Source: Bacteroidota bacterium
GTDB taxonomy: Bacteria > Bacteroidota > Ignavibacteria > Ignavibacteriales > Melioribacteraceae
Assembly (NCBI GenBank): GCA_023447335.1
Contig: JAEXOD010000004.1
Location: forward strand, 1-36,468
Length of the DNA stretch: 36,468 bases
Reading direction: 5' to 3'
Position numbers and translations under genes: made by a program
In this document: positions 34,447 through 36,468 of the stretch, piece after piece
Layout of the letters: each line of letters opens with the position of its first letter
How positions within the stretch are numbered: the first letter of the stretch is position 1
Notes under the pieces: model-generated
The model's database searches: none
What the model was told of the DNA's origin: nothing
Seen by the model: the letters and a program-made list of their open reading frames with translations, nothing else

Positions 34447-34654
34447 GTTTTGTCTCCTAGTAGTTTATGTATTTTAATTTTTACTTTTATTTGTTATATT
34501 TAAAAACTGAAAATCAAATAACTAACAAATTTTCAACTATAATATAATAAATAAAAACTTATTATCTAAAAGTTTCAACAATTATGTCATTTTTGTTGAA
34601 TAGTGAAACAATTTTTTATTTTTATATGTTAGATATGAAAAATGAGGTTTTAAA
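34447..34654. promoter_or_regulatory. Divergent regulatory region between floA and clpC
   Basis: The longest gene-free stretch, 208 bases. It contains the floA Shine-Dalgarno (AGGAG on the - strand near 34455), the clpC Shine-Dalgarno GAGG at 34644-34647, and a palindrome at 34574-34600 listed separately. No CIRCE element (TTAGCACTC-N9-GAGTGCTAA) or CtsR direct repeat is visible, so clpC is not under those classical controls as far as I can see. Confidence 0.6.
34572..34609 (+). promoter_or_regulatory. Inverted repeat upstream of clpC, candidate operator
   Basis: TTCAACAA (34574-34581) and TTGTTGAA (34593-34600) are perfect complements separated by 11 bases. They are framed by GTTTC (34572-34576) and GAAAC (34605-34609), which are also complementary. 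The element is about 50 bases upstream of the clpC ATG, a position suited to a repressor or to an early-transcript hairpin. No T run follows, so a terminator is unlikely. Confidence 0.45.
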
Positions 34655-36468
34655 ATGGATACAAATTTTTCTGATAGACTGCAAGAGGTTATAAGGTATA
34701 GTCGTGAAGAAGCTTTAAGATTAGGACATGATTATATTGGGACAGAACATCTTTTATTAGGATTAATAAGAGAGGGAGAAGGAGTAGCAATTAACCTTTT
34801 ACGAAGGTTAGGATGTGATCTTCAAAAATTAAAAAAAGCAATTGAAGAGATTGTTAAACATAGCGGCGGTACTTTAACAATAGGGAATATACCATTAACA
34901 AAACAAGCCGAAAAAGTTTTAAGATTAACTCAAAATGAAGCAAAACTTTATAAATCTGATTTAATAGGTACAGAGCATCTACTTTTATCACTTTTAAGAG
35001 AGGACGATACTGTTGCTACTCAAGTTATGCATCAGTTTAATATTGATTATGATTCTGTTAAAATAGAATTAGTAAATACTTTAAATGCTAATAAACCGGG
35101 AGATAAACCAACACAGCAAAATCAACCCTTAGGTGCTCCTAAAAAAACAGAAAAATCAAAGACTCCGGTTTTGGATAATTTTGGTCGTGATTTAACTAAA
35201 CTTGCAATTGAAGATAAACTTGACCCTGTGATAGGCAGAGAAAAAGAGATCGAGAGAGTTGCACAAGTATTAAGCAGACGTAAAAAGAATAACCCTGTTC
35301 TTATCGGAGAACCGGGAGTTGGAAAAACTGCGATTGCTGAAGGATTAGCGTTAAAAATAGTGCATAGAAAAGTGCCAAGAATTTTGCAAGATAAACGAGT
35401 TGTTACTCTTGATTTAGCGGGTCTTGTAGCCGGTACTAAATACCGTGGTCAGTTTGAAGAAAGAATGAAAGCATTAATGAGTGAACTTGAAAAAGCTGAT
35501 GATGTGATTCTTTTTATTGATGAATTACATACAATTGTAGGAGCGGGAAGTGCATCAGGATCATTAGATGCTTCTAATATGTTTAAGCCTGCTTTAGCAA
35601 GAGGTGATATACAATGTATCGGGGCTACAACTTTAGACGAATATCGTAAATTTATTGAAACAGACGGGGCTTTAGACAGAAGATTTCAAAAAGTTATGGT
35701 TGATCCTCCATCAATTGAAGAAACTATTCAAATATTGAATAGTATTAAATTCAAATACGAAGAACATCACCATGTAAAATATTCTGAACAAGCTATATTA
35801 GCCTGTGTTAGATTAAGTGATAGATATATAACCGATAGGCATTTTCCCGATAAAGCGATTGACGTTATGGACGAAGCCGGAAGTAGGGTTCACATGGGTA
35901 ACTTTTCGGTTAGCGATGAGGTTGTAAAGTTAGAAGAAGAACTTGAAAAAGTAAGACAATTAAAAATACTAGTTGTTAAACAACAAGATTATGAAGAGGC
36001 TGCAAGGTTAAGGGATCGTGAAAGGAACATTCAAACTGAATTAGAAAACGCCAAATTAGATTGGGAAAATAAAACCAAAGATTTAATATATGACGTTTCA
36101 GAAGATGATATTGGTGTAGTAGTGAGTATGATGACCGGAATTCCGGTTACTAGGGTTGTACAAGCTGAATCTGACAAACTGATGAAAATGGAAGAATTTG
36201 TATCATCAAGAATTATCGGTCAAGATGAAGCAGTTAAGAAATTAACTAAAGCAATTAGAAGAGCAAGAGCCGGATTAAAGAATCCGCATAGACCAATCGG
36301 TAGTTTTATTTTCTTGGGACCAACCGGGGTTGGTAAAACGGAATTAGCAAAAGTACTTGCTAAGTATTTGTTTGATTCTGAAGAGTCGTTGGTCAGAATT
36401 GATATGAGTGAATATATGGAAAAGTTTTCTGTTTCTAGACTAGTCGGAGCGCCTCCGGGATATGTAGG
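34655..36468 (+). CDS. clpC: ATP-dependent Clp protease ATPase subunit ClpC, 3' partial
   Basis: AAA+ unfoldase that feeds ClpP. The gene runs off the window after 604 codons; about 230-250 residues are missing, including the rest of D2 and the ClpP-binding loop. Present are two Clp_N repeats (YSREEALRLGHDYIGTEHLLLGL and the second from about 83), AAA D1 with Walker A GEPGVGKT (218-225) and Walker B VILFIDELHT, a UVR-like middle segment (QQDYEEAARLRDRER, from 443), and D2 Walker A GPTGVGKT (555-562). The UVR segment identifies ClpC rather than ClpA or ClpB. GAGG at 34644-34647 supports ATG 34655. There is no ctsR-mcsA-mcsB upstream, unlike in Firmicutes. Confidence 0.96.
   Translation, partial: MDTNFSDRLQEVIRYSREEALRLGHDYIGTEHLLLGLIREGEGVAINLLRRLGCDLQKLKKAIEEIVKHSGGTLTIGNIPLTKQAEKVLRLTQNEAKLYKSDLIGTEHLLLSLLREDDTVATQVMHQFNIDYDSVKIELVNTLNANKPGDKPTQQNQPLGAPKKTEKSKTPVLDNFGRDLTKLAIEDKLDPVIGREKEIERVAQVLSRRKKNNPVLIGEPGVGKTAIAEGLALKIVHRKVPRILQDKRVVTLDLAGLVAGTKYRGQFEERMKALMSELEKADDVILFIDELHTIVGAGSASGSLDASNMFKPALARGDIQCIGATTLDEYRKFIETDGALDRRFQKVMVDPPSIEETIQILNSIKFKYEEHHHVKYSEQAILACVRLSDRYITDRHFPDKAIDVMDEAGSRVHMGNFSVSDEVVKLEEELEKVRQLKILVVKQQDYEEAARLRDRERNIQTELENAKLDWENKTKDLIYDVSEDDIGVVVSMMTGIPVTRVVQAESDKLMKMEEFVSSRIIGQDEAVKKLTKAIRRARAGLKNPHRPIGSFIFLGPTGVGKTELAKVLAKYLFDSEESLVRIDMSEYMEKFSVSRLVGAPPGYV

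Noticed and set aside
34447..34654. CIRCE or CtsR operator upstream of clpC.
   Set aside because: Neither the TTAGCACTC palindrome nor the heptad direct repeats of CtsR is present.
1..36468. CRISPR arrays, tRNA genes, insertion sequences, integrases or prophage genes.
   Set aside because: No regularly spaced repeats, cloverleaf-like intergenic segments, transposase or integrase proteins are seen; intergenic space is too short for most of these.

Overview
The window is a gene-dense, strongly AT-rich bacterial chromosome segment. It carries 33 recognisable genes or gene remnants, almost no spacer DNA, and no tRNA, rRNA, CRISPR array, insertion sequence or prophage that I can see. No stretch without a gene exceeds about 210 bases. 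The organism is most likely a member of the Bacteroidota/Chlorobiota (FCB) group, probably Ignavibacteria-like. This is inferred from a secreted peptidase ending in a type IX secretion C-terminal domain with the NFPNPFNP motif, a 63-residue Hc1/histone-H1-like protein, a flotillin-like FloA, and a separately encoded LKR/SDH pair for lysine degradation. Several genes have good AGGAG-type Shine-Dalgarno sequences, and three start with TTG.

Layout. Bases 1-10136 form one long + strand run with tiny gaps or overlaps: partial folA, mutL, a UbiA-family phosphoribosyltransferase-like gene, a lipoprotein, a frameshifted CNNM/CorC gene, a rhodanese, tgt, yajC, ribBA, an agmatinase-family gene and an NfeD-type membrane protease. 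Bases 10147-15952 are a six-gene - strand operon, read from the right: acyl-CoA dehydrogenase, a HisA-like protein, a cyclic-nucleotide-binding protein, a universal stress protein, an exported alpha/beta hydrolase and a class V aminotransferase. A 141-bp divergent region separates it from a + strand group: alpha/beta hydrolase, an HdrD-like iron-sulfur membrane oxidoreductase (probable ETF:menaquinone oxidoreductase), the histone-like protein, then a strong hairpin terminator. Next comes capA-like, MFS transporter, dusB, PAP2-like, PolX-like and apt, converging on rsmI. A lysine ketoglutarate reductase/saccharopine dehydrogenase pair follows, ending at a perfect bidirectional terminator shared with the M14/T9SS peptidase on the other strand. 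The right end holds a - strand operon (floA, a small membrane-anchored protein, a UvrD-like helicase) divergent from clpC, which runs off the window.

How the genes fit together. Much of the window is housekeeping: mismatch repair, queuosine and dihydrouridine tRNA modification, rRNA methylation, riboflavin, purine salvage, protein export and the Clp protease. The more distinctive parts are an acyl-CoA dehydrogenase facing its likely electron-transfer partner, the split saccharopine pathway, a PolX protein whose polymerase site looks dead while its PHP nuclease site looks intact, a solitary HisA paralogue with an altered active-site residue, a translationally overlapping cyclic-nucleotide sensor/UspA pair, and a T9 tract that breaks the CNNM/CorC gene. 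I did not find a clearly new defence or mobile system. The best leads for undescribed biology are the floA operon, the HisA-containing operon and the T9 frameshift.
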